64,000 bases of DNA. It comes from Achatina immaculata. Its lineage: Eukaryota > Mollusca > Gastropoda > Stylommatophora > Achatinidae. Below are positions 35,501 through 49,358 of the stretch, in pieces. Both the position numbers and the translations under genes were made by a program. The notes below the pieces were generated by a model. That model had not been told where the DNA came from. It made no database searches and was given only the letters and a program-made list of their open reading frames with translations. Each line of letters starts with the position of its first letter. Position 1 is the stretch's first letter. Location: contig CM019691.1 in the NCBI GenBank assembly GCA_009760885.1, positions 30,312,314 to 30,376,313 on the forward strand. Direction: 5' to 3'.

Positions 35501-38438
35501 CTCCCTAGCAGCTCTCCCGTAGGCCTCTCGGTTGTGAGCAAGATGCCCTGCTACTGATGCATCCATTCGCAGATTATCAACGATGTCTTGCAGCCATCTT
35601 CGTCTTGGTCTTCCTCTCTTTCTTTTTCCCCTTATGGATATATTTGTTTCTTTTTGTGTCCATGATATATGAAGAACTCTTCTGTAGCATTTACACTGAA
35701 AGGCATTTATGTGTTTCTTAGCTGTTTTGTTAAGTGTCCAGGTCTCACAGGCATATGTTTGGGGTGGGAAAGATGCATCTTATTTTTGTAGATCTGTTTG
35801 TTCCTCTCCTTAGTTGTCTTCACTCTATACATTGAAAATATAATGAAACATATAGAAGACCTGCTGGGAGTAACAATAGGAGCGTGTCAATATTAACAGC
35901 TTGAGATACACAGAGGATATGGTGCTGACAGCCAAGAGTGAAAGGGAGCTTCAATCGCTACCTAATAAAGTCATCAACGAAAGTGAGAAAAAGGGCTCAA
36001 TCTACACATAAAGAAGACAGTTTTGATGGTTATCTCAAAGGCCAAGATCCTCCCCCCCCCCTTTCCAAAGTGACATACAAGCAAAAGGCAAACATTAAAC
36101 CAAGTTGACAGTACTTAGGTACCTTGCTAACATCAGATGGAGAAACAGAATTACACAAGGCAAGACTACCTGTCAACAGCTGAAATACATACTTAGCAAC
36201 AAGTCACTATCTATGAGAGTCAGGAAAAGAGTGCTACAGTGTTACAATGAACGAGTCCTGTTTTATGGGTGCGAAGCGTGGAGGTCAGTAAAGAGATTTT
36301 TTTAAAAAAAGGCTGGAGTCATCTGAAATGTGGTTCTTAAGAAAAATGCCGAACATACCATGGACAGCGAGAAAATCGAACTAGGATGTTCTGAAAAAAA
36401 AAGGCACAAGAAACAAGTAAAATCATAATGAAATGAGAAAACGACAATCCAAAATGTGGAACATATTCGGAGGAGAGGCGGGCTAGATCACCAAATGGCA
36501 ACAGGGAAGATCGAAGGTAGAAGAGAAAGAGAGATAGAAAGAGAGAGATAGAAAGAGAGAGATAGAAAGAGAGAGAGAGTTAGAGAGAGATATAGAGAGA
36601 TAGAGAGAGATAGAAAGAGAGAGATAGAAAGAGAGAGACAGAGAGAGATAGAGAGATAGATAGAGATAGAAAAAGAGAGAAAGAGAGATAGAAAGAGAGA
36701 GAGATAGAAAGAGAGAGAGATAGAGAGAGATAGAAAGAGAGAGAGATAGAAAGAGAGAGACAGAGAGAGATAGAAAGAGAGAGAGAGACAGAAAGAGAGA
36801 GATAGAAAGAGAGAGAGATAGAAAGAGAGAGATTGATTGATTGATTGATTGATTGATCTTTATTTCAAAAGGGTTAAGAATTGGGCACGCAGGCCCGTCT
36901 GACATTCTGCCCTTTATCATACATCTTTCACTCTATTCCAGACATTCTACAAATATGCTGTTCATATAACAAACATAACTAACATTGAAGCTGAGAGACA
37001 TAAAATAAAATATAACATTTACGTTTCACTCTTAAACATTCACTCAGTATAGAAGTAACTACATACATTATAAATGACTATCTACTAAACAAAATTTTCG
37101 GGACTATACAGAAAACAATTAATTGTATTCGGTGTCTGTAAGAGCAGCTTAAGATAACTTTTAAGTTTTATAATTCACGGAGGCATGTAGTCGACATCAA
37201 ATAGATACTGGGAAAGCTTGTAGTTGTAGGAAGGAGTATAATTTATATTTTTATATAGGATGGGAGGGTATTCCAAAGATGAGCAGCTGAATAACTAAAG
37301 CTTTTCTTGTAAAGATCAAGTCTAGGTTTTGGAAGACATATGTTGTTCAAGCGTTGGCTGCACTTTGGGCTAAATTTAAACAGGTTCCATAGATAAGGCG
37401 GGGCATGCCGTGAAAGAATCTGATGTACTAATTTGGCTTTGTTGAAGAGGAACCTGCTCTTAAGGGGTAGCATTTTGATACGTTTGTGATGATTAGTTGT
37501 TTGTGCTTGATCTTTGTCACTAATGAGCTTTACTGCTCGCTTTTGGAGAGAGCAAAGCCTCTTTGTATTTGACACTGAGCAACCATCCCAAACTGTTGAG
37601 CAATGGTCTAAATGTGTTTGTATATGAGCTATGTAGTATGTCTTCCTAGTGTCTTGATCTATGAAGTGCTTAATTTTAGCTAATTGGTATACTTTTTGTG
37701 AGAGAAAGAGAGAGATAGAAAGAGAGAGAGAGATAGAAAGAGAGAGATAGAAAGAGAGAGACACAGAGAGATAGAAAGAGAGAGATAGAAAGAGAGAGAG
37801 AGAAAGAGAGAGGCACAGAGAGATAGAAAGAGAGATAGAAAGAAAGAGAGAGAGATAGAGAGAGAGAGTGTGTGTGTGTTGTGTGTCAAAGGAAGCATTG
37901 TGACATCTTTCCTTATAGCAAAAATGCCTTGGATATTTGGACAAAACTCTTTCCCAGTATTTTGGAGAAAGATAGGTGCAGAAAAATATGCCCACTTTTA
38001 TAATCTCGGGTTCTCGTATATGAAGAGAATGTTGGAAATAATTATTTTCAGGCTTCAAGACTAAAGAAGTGACTACTTGAAGAAGTTGCTGAGAAATAAT
38101 TCACTCACTATTTCTTTGCTAACTTTAGCATTCTAAAATGTGTTAATTGCTTTTTTTTTTTCTTTTTCAAACTATGGTTCTACAATTCTTTTCCTCACCG
38201 TAATCAGTGGAAAGTTATTAGTTAGCAATGTTGACCCGTAGTCCCAGTGTTGTGTGAACTGTATGGCCATCAGAGCGGTTCTAGTCCAAAGTTTGAACGA
38301 TTCCTTTCGCATCAGTCCCATGTCAGTCTATGGCGTATTCGTCACTGAGGAGTGAATATTTCCTTGGTCGTCTTTAAAAAAAAAAAGGTGTCTTATTATG
38401 TATCTCTGTGTCTAAAACAAATTATCTGGTAACACATA

Positions 38439-38492
<54 letters not shown>

Positions 38493-41400
38493 GAATGTCT
38501 CAGATCATGTCCATTATTTAGATGTTTTCAAAGCTCGGAGTTAGGCCTGCCTGACATGTTGACATGAATTTTTAAAAGCCTCTGTACAACCATCTCAGTT
38601 TACATTCTCGCGTGACAGTTTTTTCACAACAAAATTGACTCCAGTTTCTGTCTTCCTTAGCTTCAGGAAAGACTGGAGTTTATTAATGGACATTAATGTG
38701 GCAGCCTGTTTAAAGTTCACTCTGCTATTTTTTGCTATTTCTGTGCCAGAACATTTGCGAGGTCACATCAGCCGCCTTCTTTTCATCTTGTGCCATCTCC
38801 ACAAGGAAATATGCTAGATCTTCCTGCATTTTTTATGAGTTGATTTTTAGCTCTGTACTTTTCATTTGAATGATCTTCATGTTTGGCATTAATTGGTTAC
38901 AACATACTTCATACATAAAGGTGACCATCCGTACCGATTTTTATGGGACAGTCTTGATTTTTGACTGTTGTCAAACCCTTTTACCGAAAAAAAAAGAGTC
39001 TTGCTTTGTGCCGATTTCGGAGAGACTGTGCCGGTTTGAAGAATTCTTAATCACAAAAGGGACTTTTTGACGGCGGGTGAAATAGATTTCTGATTTTCAG
39101 TATTTCTGACCTATTTCTTTTCTGCGTACGAAGCTAACTGCGCACATATCAAACCTCTCTTCTCGCGTATTGATTAAAAAAAACGTTACGGCATATTGGT
39201 TTTCATTCGCTTCTCTCCAAACGATAATAAATAGTGCCGTGTCACTAGATGGGCTGACAGCGAATAACAGTAACGTATGTCTAAAACTCCGAAACTGAGA
39301 ACTTCTCAATAAGATAAGACACACTTTCTCCACGGAGCTACATTTATCTTCTTACAGCGACCTCCGGAAAGTGTAAAGGAATTTTTGGAACACCCTGTAC
39401 AATAACATCCTTGCCATGTGCACTGTCTAAACCGGGATTGCAAAGGGATGTCCGCAGTTTTTAATGTTCGATGTTTTCCCAGCGCTTGTGGAATATTAGT
39501 GCGCGTTTTTCTTTCCTTATGTTTGCTTTGTCTTTCGCATTGTCCACAGTGACTGCTAGTTCTTGCAGTACGACCACGTATAATCCCTTTGGCTAAATGA
39601 TACTTGAGTGCTGAAGGCATGTGTTTCTAGGTTTGCTTTTGTTGCACAGTGGACAGTTTGAATGTTCTGACAGATAAAGAACATTCTGTAGTTTCGTATA
39701 CGTAAGAAGTTCATGTGCAGTTTTAATGATGAAAATATGAAAGTGAGTTTCAGGTGTGCAACGTCCAAGATATAATATCCTTCCAGTGGCCTTGAACATA
39801 GTTCTTCGCAGGCTGCCCGTTGGTCTTGCTGAGCACCCTGAAATGCATTCTGGATCCTCTTATCGTCTTTCGTGCTTCTTGTTTCATTAACGATCTTATT
39901 CCTTCCATCTTTACTGGAAGCCTTTAACCACCACTGGTTTTCGCCATTACCAGATTCTTTTCTGCTGGTTTCAATAAATCCTATTGCATTTTTCAGCTAA
40001 AGCGCTTCCTGTGGCTACGATCACTATCTTTTTCCCGTGGCTACGATTACTTTTTCCTGTGGTTACGATCACTATCTTTTTTTCCTGTGGTTACGATCAC
40101 TATCTTTTTTCCTGTGGTTACGATCACTATCTTTTTTCCTGTGGTTACGATCACTATCTTTTTTCCTGTGGCTACGATCACCATCTTTTTCCCGTTGTTA
40201 CGACCACTATCTTTTTCCTGTGGCTACGATCACTATTTTTTTCCTGTGACTACGATCACTATTTTTTCCTGTGGCTACAATCACTATTTTTTTTCTGTGG
40301 CTACGATCACTATCTTTTTTCCTGTGGCTGCGATCGTTATCTTTTTTCCTGTTGTTACGATCACTATCTTTTTTCCTGTGGTTACGATCACTATCTTTTT
40401 TCCTGTGTTTACGATCACTATCTTTTTTCCTGTGGTTATGATCACTATCTGTTTTCCTGTGGTTACGATCACTATTTTTTCCTGTGGCTACGATCACTAT
40501 ATTTTTTCTTTTGGCTACGATCACTATCTCAGCTGATGTCCAATTTTTGCAGGGTTAATAGCTGGCCGCGCTTCACTTTCCTTAGGCATGCCGAAGGTCA
40601 CAAAGTGGAGGGGGAGGTGGAGTTCAGCCGGTGCATAGCTCCTGGGCCCTGATGACTTGCCCTGTTCTGAAGGGGGCCCATAGTGGATGAAAACAGAATG
40701 TCCAACCAGTAGGGTGGTACTGGTGGGAGGGAATATTTTCTCATCATCCTACATAATTCCTCTCAGAGTCCTTCCCCTTTGTTATTAGTATTATGTCCCT
40801 TGATATGGAAAAAAGGCAAAGAGCAGTCGCTGTGTAGGAATATCAAAAAATGGACGGGAATGAGCAAGATGAAAATCTAGTGCCGAAACCTTTTCTTATG
40901 GGGAGATGGCACAAGATGGCAGGATGATGATGATGATGATGATGATGATAACATAGGATAATGTACACGATACGGAAACAATTTTTAAAAAATTCTTCTT
41001 ATTTCTGTCTTTTCGCCAATGCTCTTTGAAAAAAAAAAGGCTATTTCAAATGATCAGGGCATTTTTCTGGTTTTCTTGTCTGCTTCATACTTGTACATAT
41101 CCACATTCAAATAAATTGAATGTTTGCCTGACTGAAGGCTGATTTGTATGTGAGCTTTTTATCAACATTGTCTTGTCTTGTGGTATTTCCCTGTAGCTGC
41201 GAGCTGGTGCTCTTTGCAGCCGATGCTGTGAAGGTGTTGAGGTACAGCATCGTATCGGAGTGGGAGCGGGTTATGGCAGCTACTTTTTTCAGTACAGGAG
41301 TAAAGCTAAAAAGCGGCCGGGGGGGGGGGGTGGAATGATTCTTTAGAAGACTCCACCACCATGGGGACTATGGCGATCCCTGCCCCGTTAGACAGGCTGT

Positions 41401-44400
41401 GCCTGTTACTAGGGGTACCAACAGAGAGGTGGGACAGGGTCTTGGTCAGCTATGGTTCGCTAACCCTAACCTTAGCATATCAGCTATGTGTCGCTGATTG
41501 CCTAATCGGAACAGCGTCTTCACCCCCTCCCCCCCCCCCCACCCCAACACATCAGCAGTAAAAACATTTGACCTCTCTCTTTCCCGTTTAACTTCCAGGA
41601 CAGAGTTAAGATCTTTCGTCTCTTCTAAAGCCGCACTCTTTTCTTCTGCAAGTTGAAGACCCTTATTTCCACCCGTGTTTATAATATATTGTTTCATGGC
41701 TGTCCTCTTATTTTGTTCTGTTTAATGATTTCGCGTGGAAAGGACTGAGTAAAAGTATATTTTTTTACAACCTGTTTTTATCTGTTTTTATATCCGTTTG
41801 TTTCACTGAATTATTAAAATGATTTTATTAAACAATAAATATATCATTTTCTCATACAGTTTCCCATACAGAGCATTAGCAACACTATTGTGGTTGTTTT
41901 TTTTTTTTACCTATATGAAGCTGGGGAAAGAAATGCGGCCAGGTGTTATGCTGATCAAAGAAGGAGGTGGGGGCAGGTGTGATGCTGATCAAAGAAGGAG
42001 GGGGCAGGTGTGATGCTGATCAAAGAAGGAGGGGGCAGGTATGATGCTGATCAAAGAAAGGAGGTTGGGGAGGGGGGCAGGTGTGATGCTGATCAAAGAA
42101 GGAGGGAGCAGGTGTGATGCTGATCAAAGAAAGGAGGTGGGGGCAGGTGTGATGCTGATCAAAGAAAGGAGGTGGAGGCAGGTGTGATGCTGATCAAAGA
42201 AGGAGGGAGCAGGTGTGATGCTGATCAAAGAAGGAGGTGGGGGCAGGTGTTATGCTGATCAAAGAAGGAGGTGGGGGCAGGTGTGATGCTGATCAAAGAA
42301 GGAGGGAGGGGCAGTGTGATGCTGATCAAAGAAGGAGGTGGGGGCAGGTGTGATGCTGATCAAGAAGGAAGGGTAGGGGGGTAGTGTGATGCTGATCAAA
42401 GAAGGAGGGAGGGGCAGGTGTGATGCTGATCAAAGAAGGAGGTGGGGGCAGGTGTGATGCTGATCAGAGAAGGAAGGGTAGGGGGGTAGTGTGATGCTGA
42501 TCAAAGAAGGAAGGGTAGGGGGGTAGGTGTGATGCTGATCAAAGAAGGAGGGGTAGGGGGGTAGGTGTGATGCTGATCAAAGAAGGAGGGGTAGGGGGGT
42601 AGGTGTGATGCTGATCAAAGAAGGAAGGAAGGGTGGGGGGGGGGTAGGTGTGATGCTGATCAAAGAAGGAAGGGTGGGGGGGTAGGTGTGATGCTGATCA
42701 AAGAAGGAAGGGTAGGGGGGTAGGTGTGATGCTGATCAAAGAAGGAAGGGTAGGGGGGGGTGTGATGCTGATCAAAGAAGGAGGGGTAGGGGGGTAGGTG
42801 TGATGCTGATCAAAGAAGGAGGGGTAGGGGGGTAGGTGTGATGCTGATCAAAGAAGGAAGGAAGGGTGGGGGGGGGGTAGGTGTGATGCTGATCAAAGAA
42901 GGAAGGGTGGGGGGGGTAGGTGTGATGCTGATCAAAGAAGGAAGGGTAGGGGGGTAGTGTGATGCTGATCAAAGAAGGAGGGGGGCAGGTGTGATGCTGA
43001 TCAAAGAAGGAAGGGTAGGGGGGTAGGTGTGATGCTGATCAAAGAAGGAAGGGTGGAGGGGGGGTAGGTGTGATGCTGATCAAAGAAGGAAGGGGCGGGG
43101 GGCAGGTGTGATGCTGATCAAAGAAAAGAAGTGGAGGCAGGTGTGATGCTGACCAAAGAAAGGAAGTGGAGGCAGGTGTGATGCTGATCAAAGAAAAGAA
43201 GTGGAGGCAGGTGTGATGCTGACCAAAGAAAGGAAGTGGAGGCAGATGTGATGCTGATCAAAGAAAGGAGGTGTGGGGCAGGTGTGATGCTGATCAAAGA
43301 AGGAAGTGGGGGCAGGTGTGATGCTGATCAAAGAAAGGAGGTGTGGGGCAGGTGTGATGCTGATCAAAGAAGGAAGTGGGGGCAGGTGTGATGCTGATCA
43401 AAGAAAGGAGGTGTGGGGCAGGTGTGATGCTGACCAAAGAAAGGAAGTGAAGGCAGGTGTGATGCTGATCAAAGAAAGGAGGTGGGGGGCAGGTGTGATG
43501 CTGATCAAAGAAAGGAAGTGGAGGCAGGTGTGATGCTGATCAAAGAAAGGAGGTGGGGGCAGGTGTGATGCTGATCAAAGAAAGGAGGTGTGGGGCAGGT
43601 GTGATGCTGACCAAAGAAAGGAAGTGGAGGCAGGTGTGATGCTGATCAGAGAAAGGAGGTGGGGGCAGGTGTGATGCTGATCAAAGAAAGGAGGTGTGGG
43701 GCAGGTGTGATGCTGATCAAAGAAAAGAGGTAGGGGGCAGGTGTGATGCTGATCAAAGAAAGGAGGTGGGGGCAGGTGTGATGCCGACCAAGGAAAATAT
43801 TGACCCTAATACTACATCCTCTAAGCGCTTTAATGAAATAAAGGCTACCTGTATCTATACCTTTACCTATATATCTGGTATAGTTCTATGGTTTATATTT
43901 AATCACGGAAGTGTTGTCCAAGCACTGACTGGATATAATTACACTTACTTTCTGTTAGTCTTGAATCAAGCAGTCTGAACTGTTTGAAATTAAGATTTTT
44001 CAATGAACATTTTGGAAAGGTCTGCCGAAAAGTACATAAATTACGTCTACACTTCACATTCATATAGTAGTAGAAATAAAACCCAAGATATTCCCACAGA
44101 ATTTGCCACAAACGAGAAAGATGAGGAATAGGAGGAGGAAGAAAATATCCATTGTGTCTTTATCATGATATCTCTCTCTCTCTCTCTCTGAACCTTAAGT
44201 GCCCAGGGCACATGGGGCTTCGGCAAGGGTTTTCCACAAATGCCTGTCCTTCGCCTTTTTTTCTGCTCGTGCCCAGGTGAGCCCTCTATTGCTCATCATC
44301 CTTTCTGTTGTTCTTCTCCATGTCTCTTTTGGTCTACCCTTACTTCTGCTCCCCTGTGGTGTCCATCTTAGTGCTATTTTTGGTAGTGAGTTGTCAGTCA

Positions 44401-47400
44401 TTCGGAGCACATGTCCCAACCATCGCCAACGTCTTTCCTCAATAATTGTTGTCATTGGTTTCATCTGCATTTCTGCTAATAAGATGTTATTTCTTATGGT
44501 GTTTGGCCAAAATATTTTTCTAATTCTTCGTAAACATTTAGTCTGGAAAGAATTCAACTTGTTTTCTATGGTTTTGGTGATTTTCCAGCATTCACTTCCA
44601 TAGAGTAGTACACTTAGAACATTACCCTTAAATATCCTGATTGTCATATTTATGCTTAGTTTTTTTTATTTCCATATTGTCTGCAGCATTGCAAAAACCT
44701 GGTTTGCTCTAGTAAGTCTGCTGTTGATGTCCTCTGTGCTGTCTCCATTTTCTACTACTCTGCTGCCAAGGTATACAAATTCGTTGACCTCCTCCACTAA
44801 CTTGTTATCTACTCTGAGTACATTTCTGTTGTTCACATTTTGCTTCATTAACTTTGTCTTTCCTACGTTGATCTTTAGTCCTATGTTGTTTGCATTTTGT
44901 GTTAGCTTGTTTATTTTATCTTGCATATCTTTGTGACTGCTTGATAATAGACAAATGTCGTCCGCAAAGTCAAGGTCCTCCAGCACTGTGTCAAGGGTCC
45001 ATTGTAATCCTCTGCGTTTGTCTGATGTTGCCTCCTTCATTAACCAGTCTACTGCCAAGATAAATAATGTTGGTGATAGTACACAACCCTGTTTCACTCC
45101 TGTTTGTACCCTAAAGCTGCTGGAGGTATGTTCTTCACAGATAACTTTGCACTGAAAACCCTCGTATAGGGCTTTGATTACATTAACTAGTTTATGGGGG
45201 AGGCCATGCCATCTTAGGATTTTCCACAGTGCATTTCTGTTGACACTGTCAAAGGCTTTCTCAAAATCTATGAATAATGCATATGTTGTGCTGTGCCACT
45301 CATTTGCCTGTTCTAATATTTGTCTAAGTACAAATATGTGGTCTATGCATGATCTTCCTTTCCTAAATCCTGCCTGCTCTTTCCGAAGTTTTTCCTCAAG
45401 TGTTGGTACAATTCTGTTGATGATTATTCTGCAAAATACTTTACTGGTGAATGGCGGTAGGGTAATGCCTCTCCAGTTCCCGCAATCTCTGAGGTCACCC
45501 TTCGGTGGTAGTTTTACTATAAGCCCAGTTTTCCACTCCTCTGGGGCTTTTTTCTAGATCCCAAATTTGTTGTAATATCCGGCACAGTTCAACATCTCCG
45601 CAGTCACTTCATCTTCACCTGGTGCCCTGTCTGATTTTAGCTTCTTTATCGTCTCCTTTACTTCATTTATTGTTATTGGTCCTGTATTGATGTTTAGTTC
45701 CGTTTTTGCTTCAGGTATGTCTATTGTTTGTGCTGCTTGTGTTCTGTTTAGTAGGGTGTTAAAGTGTTCCTTCCATCTTTCAATTTTTTCTCTTTCTCCA
45801 CTGACCAGTTGTCCATTTTGTGTTCTTACTGCACTTTCACATCTTGTGTTGAAGTTACCTGTCATCTGCTTTGTGATTTTATATATGGTTTTCATGTCAT
45901 TTGTATATGCTGCTTTCTCTGCTGTTTCTGCTAAGTTGTCATAATATTGACGTTTATCTTGACGGCATGATTCCTTCACTTCAATGTCTTTTTGTGCATA
46001 ATTACTTAAAACTTGTTCTTTAAGCCGTTGTGATTTGGTGTTCAGTAATTTTTTCTTGATTTCTTTTCTTTGCTGTATCTTTTCCCATGTGGTCTTGCTT
46101 ATCCATTCCTCTTTTCTCCTTTTCCGATATCCCAGAACCTCTTTTGCTGTTTCCTGTAGTGTTTTATTGAACTCTAATATGGACATTTCTGCTTCGTCTT
46201 GTAGGACACTGAAGCGGTTCTTAAGTACTATTGAGAATTCATTTCTTGTTTGCTGGTCTATCAGTTTTCTTGTATCAAAATGTATCTTTCTGTGTTCTCC
46301 GATTTTGGCTTTCCTTAATTTTAGTTTTATTTTTGCTACCAGAAGGTTGTGATCACTACCTACATCTGCTCCTTTCCTTGCTCGCACATCTTGTAGTGAC
46401 CGTTTCCACTTGTTGTTTATTAGTATGTGATCGATTTGGTTTTCTGTGGTTTTATCTGGGAACCTCCAAGTCACCTTATGGATGTTTTTGTGTTGGAAAA
46501 TTGTCCCTCCGATGGTCATCATGTTTTCTTCACAGAAACTGTACAGTCTTTCTCCATTTTCATTTATTTCTCCGATTCCTTCTCTTCCCATGATTCTTCT
46601 TCTATCTTCATTTCCTTCACCTACTTTTGCATTGAAGTCGCCCAAGATGAGTAGCATATCATGCTTGGGTATTGTTTCTACTGTTGCTTGGAGGCTGTTG
46701 TAAAAATCTTCTTTTAATTCCTCTTCAGCTGCTTCTGTTGGTGCATAACAAACTATAATAGACAGCTTCGTGAATCTTGAGTTGAACAGTGCATATAATA
46801 ATCTCTCATTTATTTGGGTCCATTTCAGCAATGCTCTTGATGCTTCTTTTGTTATAATCAATACTACTCCTCCTTCATGAAGATCTTCTTTACCTGACCA
46901 TATTATTGTATCTTCTGTGTGCTGTGTTGTTAATTTCCTTCTGCCTTGTCCTGTCCATCTTGCTTCTTGTATTCCTAGTATGTCTAGTTTGTATCTGTGC
47001 ATTTCCTAGATGGTTTGTGCTAGTTTTCCAGTATGGTTTAGTGTTATTACATTCCAGCTGCCTATTTGCATCTTGTGTTTAGGTTCCAGGAGGTCTGCAG
47101 TCGGGCTGGGGACTTCCAGTGGCTGGCTTTCATCCACAACCTTCATGGGCTCAGTTTCCTGATACGCATTTCTCCTTCCACCTGCATTTGTTTTTTCCCT
47201 TGCTTCCGTTTCTGTAGCAGTCTGATAGTTTTTTTACCAGATAGGGTTGCTGGCCCTATGCTGAACCCTCCTTAGTCGCCTTTTACGATCATGCGTGGTA
47301 GGGTACAGTGGTCCTATTCTTTGCAGATCCCGGGTACCACACGGGGGTTTATCATGATATGCCAATAAATTTTTTAAAACGGGCAAAAGGGAAACAAATC

Positions 47401-49168
47401 ATGCGTTGAATGAAAAATAGACAGACAGACAGACGGACGGACGGATGGACAGACAGACAGACAAATAGATAGACGTATCTTAAGCCAACTGAACAAACGA
47501 AAAGCACTGGAAACTGCGAAACTGATTGGAAATGCAAAGAAATAACGAGCGTCTAGGAAATGGAGAGGAAAAAAAAACAACAACTGCATATTCATGGCCA
47601 CATACAGTATGTGCTGATGAGGTTACTGATGTACATTGTTATGTTATCCACCTATTTCTATGTTCCTTGTGTCTTCCTACAACTGCTGAAGATTCGCTAC
47701 TCCCAATACACTTTTAGTGCAGAAAGAAACAGAAAAGATGTTTTATGGGTTTTTAAACTGGTATTTCACCTCTGGCACTTTAAATCTCTTTATTTTCCTT
47801 ATCTCTTACATTACATTTATATGATACTGTCACTACTTCCCTCATATTTTGTTGTTTGTTCCTCAGTTCGTCCTTTCAGTTCTTCGGCCAATGACCTTAG
47901 TAAACCGGTATGCGTGCCGTTTGTGTCAGATGAAGACTATTAGAAATTTGTTGGTTTTCACACTTTGGATACCACCTCTGTTCTCAAGATATATGATCTT
48001 CTCTTTGGTTATTAGTCAGTGCTGCCTTTACTCCATTAGAGTCGAGATCTTACTCTTCGTCGTCTGTAATCTCTGTTGTCGTCTGTTTACTACACGCTTC
48101 ACAGACTTACTTCGCAGAAACGATCATACTTTCAGTGGCAAACAGCACAGTAGCAGATATGTTAGGTTATAATGATGTTATTGGTGCAGGGAATGATAAT
48201 GGTGATGGACAGTGTGACTGGTATAACTGTGGCAGAAACAAATCCAAGAAAAACATGACAAAGCGATAATTCCAAGTCGAGACATCATAGATTAATTCCA
48301 AACGACTACTGATGTTCGCAGACTTCGTCGCCAACAGAAATCTAACAAAATTCTAATTTCCTATTCTAATTCACTACACAAAACTATATTTACTCAGACA
48401 AAAATAATACACGAACTGCCCTATACGAAAGTAATGTTTTGATGATCTGATTTCTCTCTCATTCTCCGAGCTTTATGTCCAGCACGTGAGATGCAAGCAT
48501 CTGACTTAAAGGGGAATGAAATGTAAACAATTAGTTACTAAATTCTGAGGGACATAACCTTGTTTTTTCCTGCTTTTAAATTCCAAGATGACTTATCTAA
48601 CTTTATTCTCTATCGCTAATTTCTACTTCAGAAATCTCCTATACTGTTAAAATAGCTTTATAGATGCGAAGGGACCTTAAGAAAAACATTTGATTCTCAT
48701 ATTAATATTTCAGTACTTTTTTTATCTTAATCAAAAATGGTCTCTGTTGCTATGTAAGAGTGGGAACTTTTCTTCGTTTCTTTTCTCTCGTATACTTGAA
48801 CTGATTCAAGTTACCACATCCCGATAATTAACGAGGATGACTCTAATGATCTGATCTATTCTAGTTGCCTAAACTGAGACCTGCGAAAGGTCATGAGATC
48901 CGCCTAGCCATCAGATACTTCCACGTTTTGTATGTGTGTGTGTACCTCAGTTCCATAATTACAGAAAATCAAATATTCACCAAGACCCAATTAAATGTCA
49001 CGTGACTGCGGAGTCTGGGGCCAGCTATCATTAGCTCCAGGGAGTCCTCAATCTGTACCTCTTTGGGAACCACTGAATTTCTTCTCATATCATGATAAAG
49101 ACACAATGGATATTTTCTTCTTTCTCACCTTTCTCCTTCTTCTTCTTCTTCTTAGTTTATTACCGACG

Positions 49169-49218
<50 letters not shown>

Positions 49219-49269
49219 TATATGCTGCATTTATATATCACAGCTGTTGGTGGTAAGGATTCGTCCGCC

Positions 49270-49358
<89 letters not shown>

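Noticed and set aside
36483..38058. Ser/Leu-rich minus frames of 145 and 271 codons
   Set aside because: Translations of the GA array. Only the part from about 37697 down is real LINE coding.
38918..39070. Possible repeat family shared with 62540-62700
   Set aside because: Only short blocks (TATGGGACAGTCT) agree; not enough to define a family by eye.
39984..40652. Long 222-codon + frame and overlapping frames on both strands
   Set aside because: Lies over a 27-bp tandem array whose period keeps all frames open; the peptide is a nine-residue repeat with no domain.
45174..46703. Several + strand frames of 75-127 codons
   Set aside because: Antisense shadows of the family A endonuclease/RT frame.
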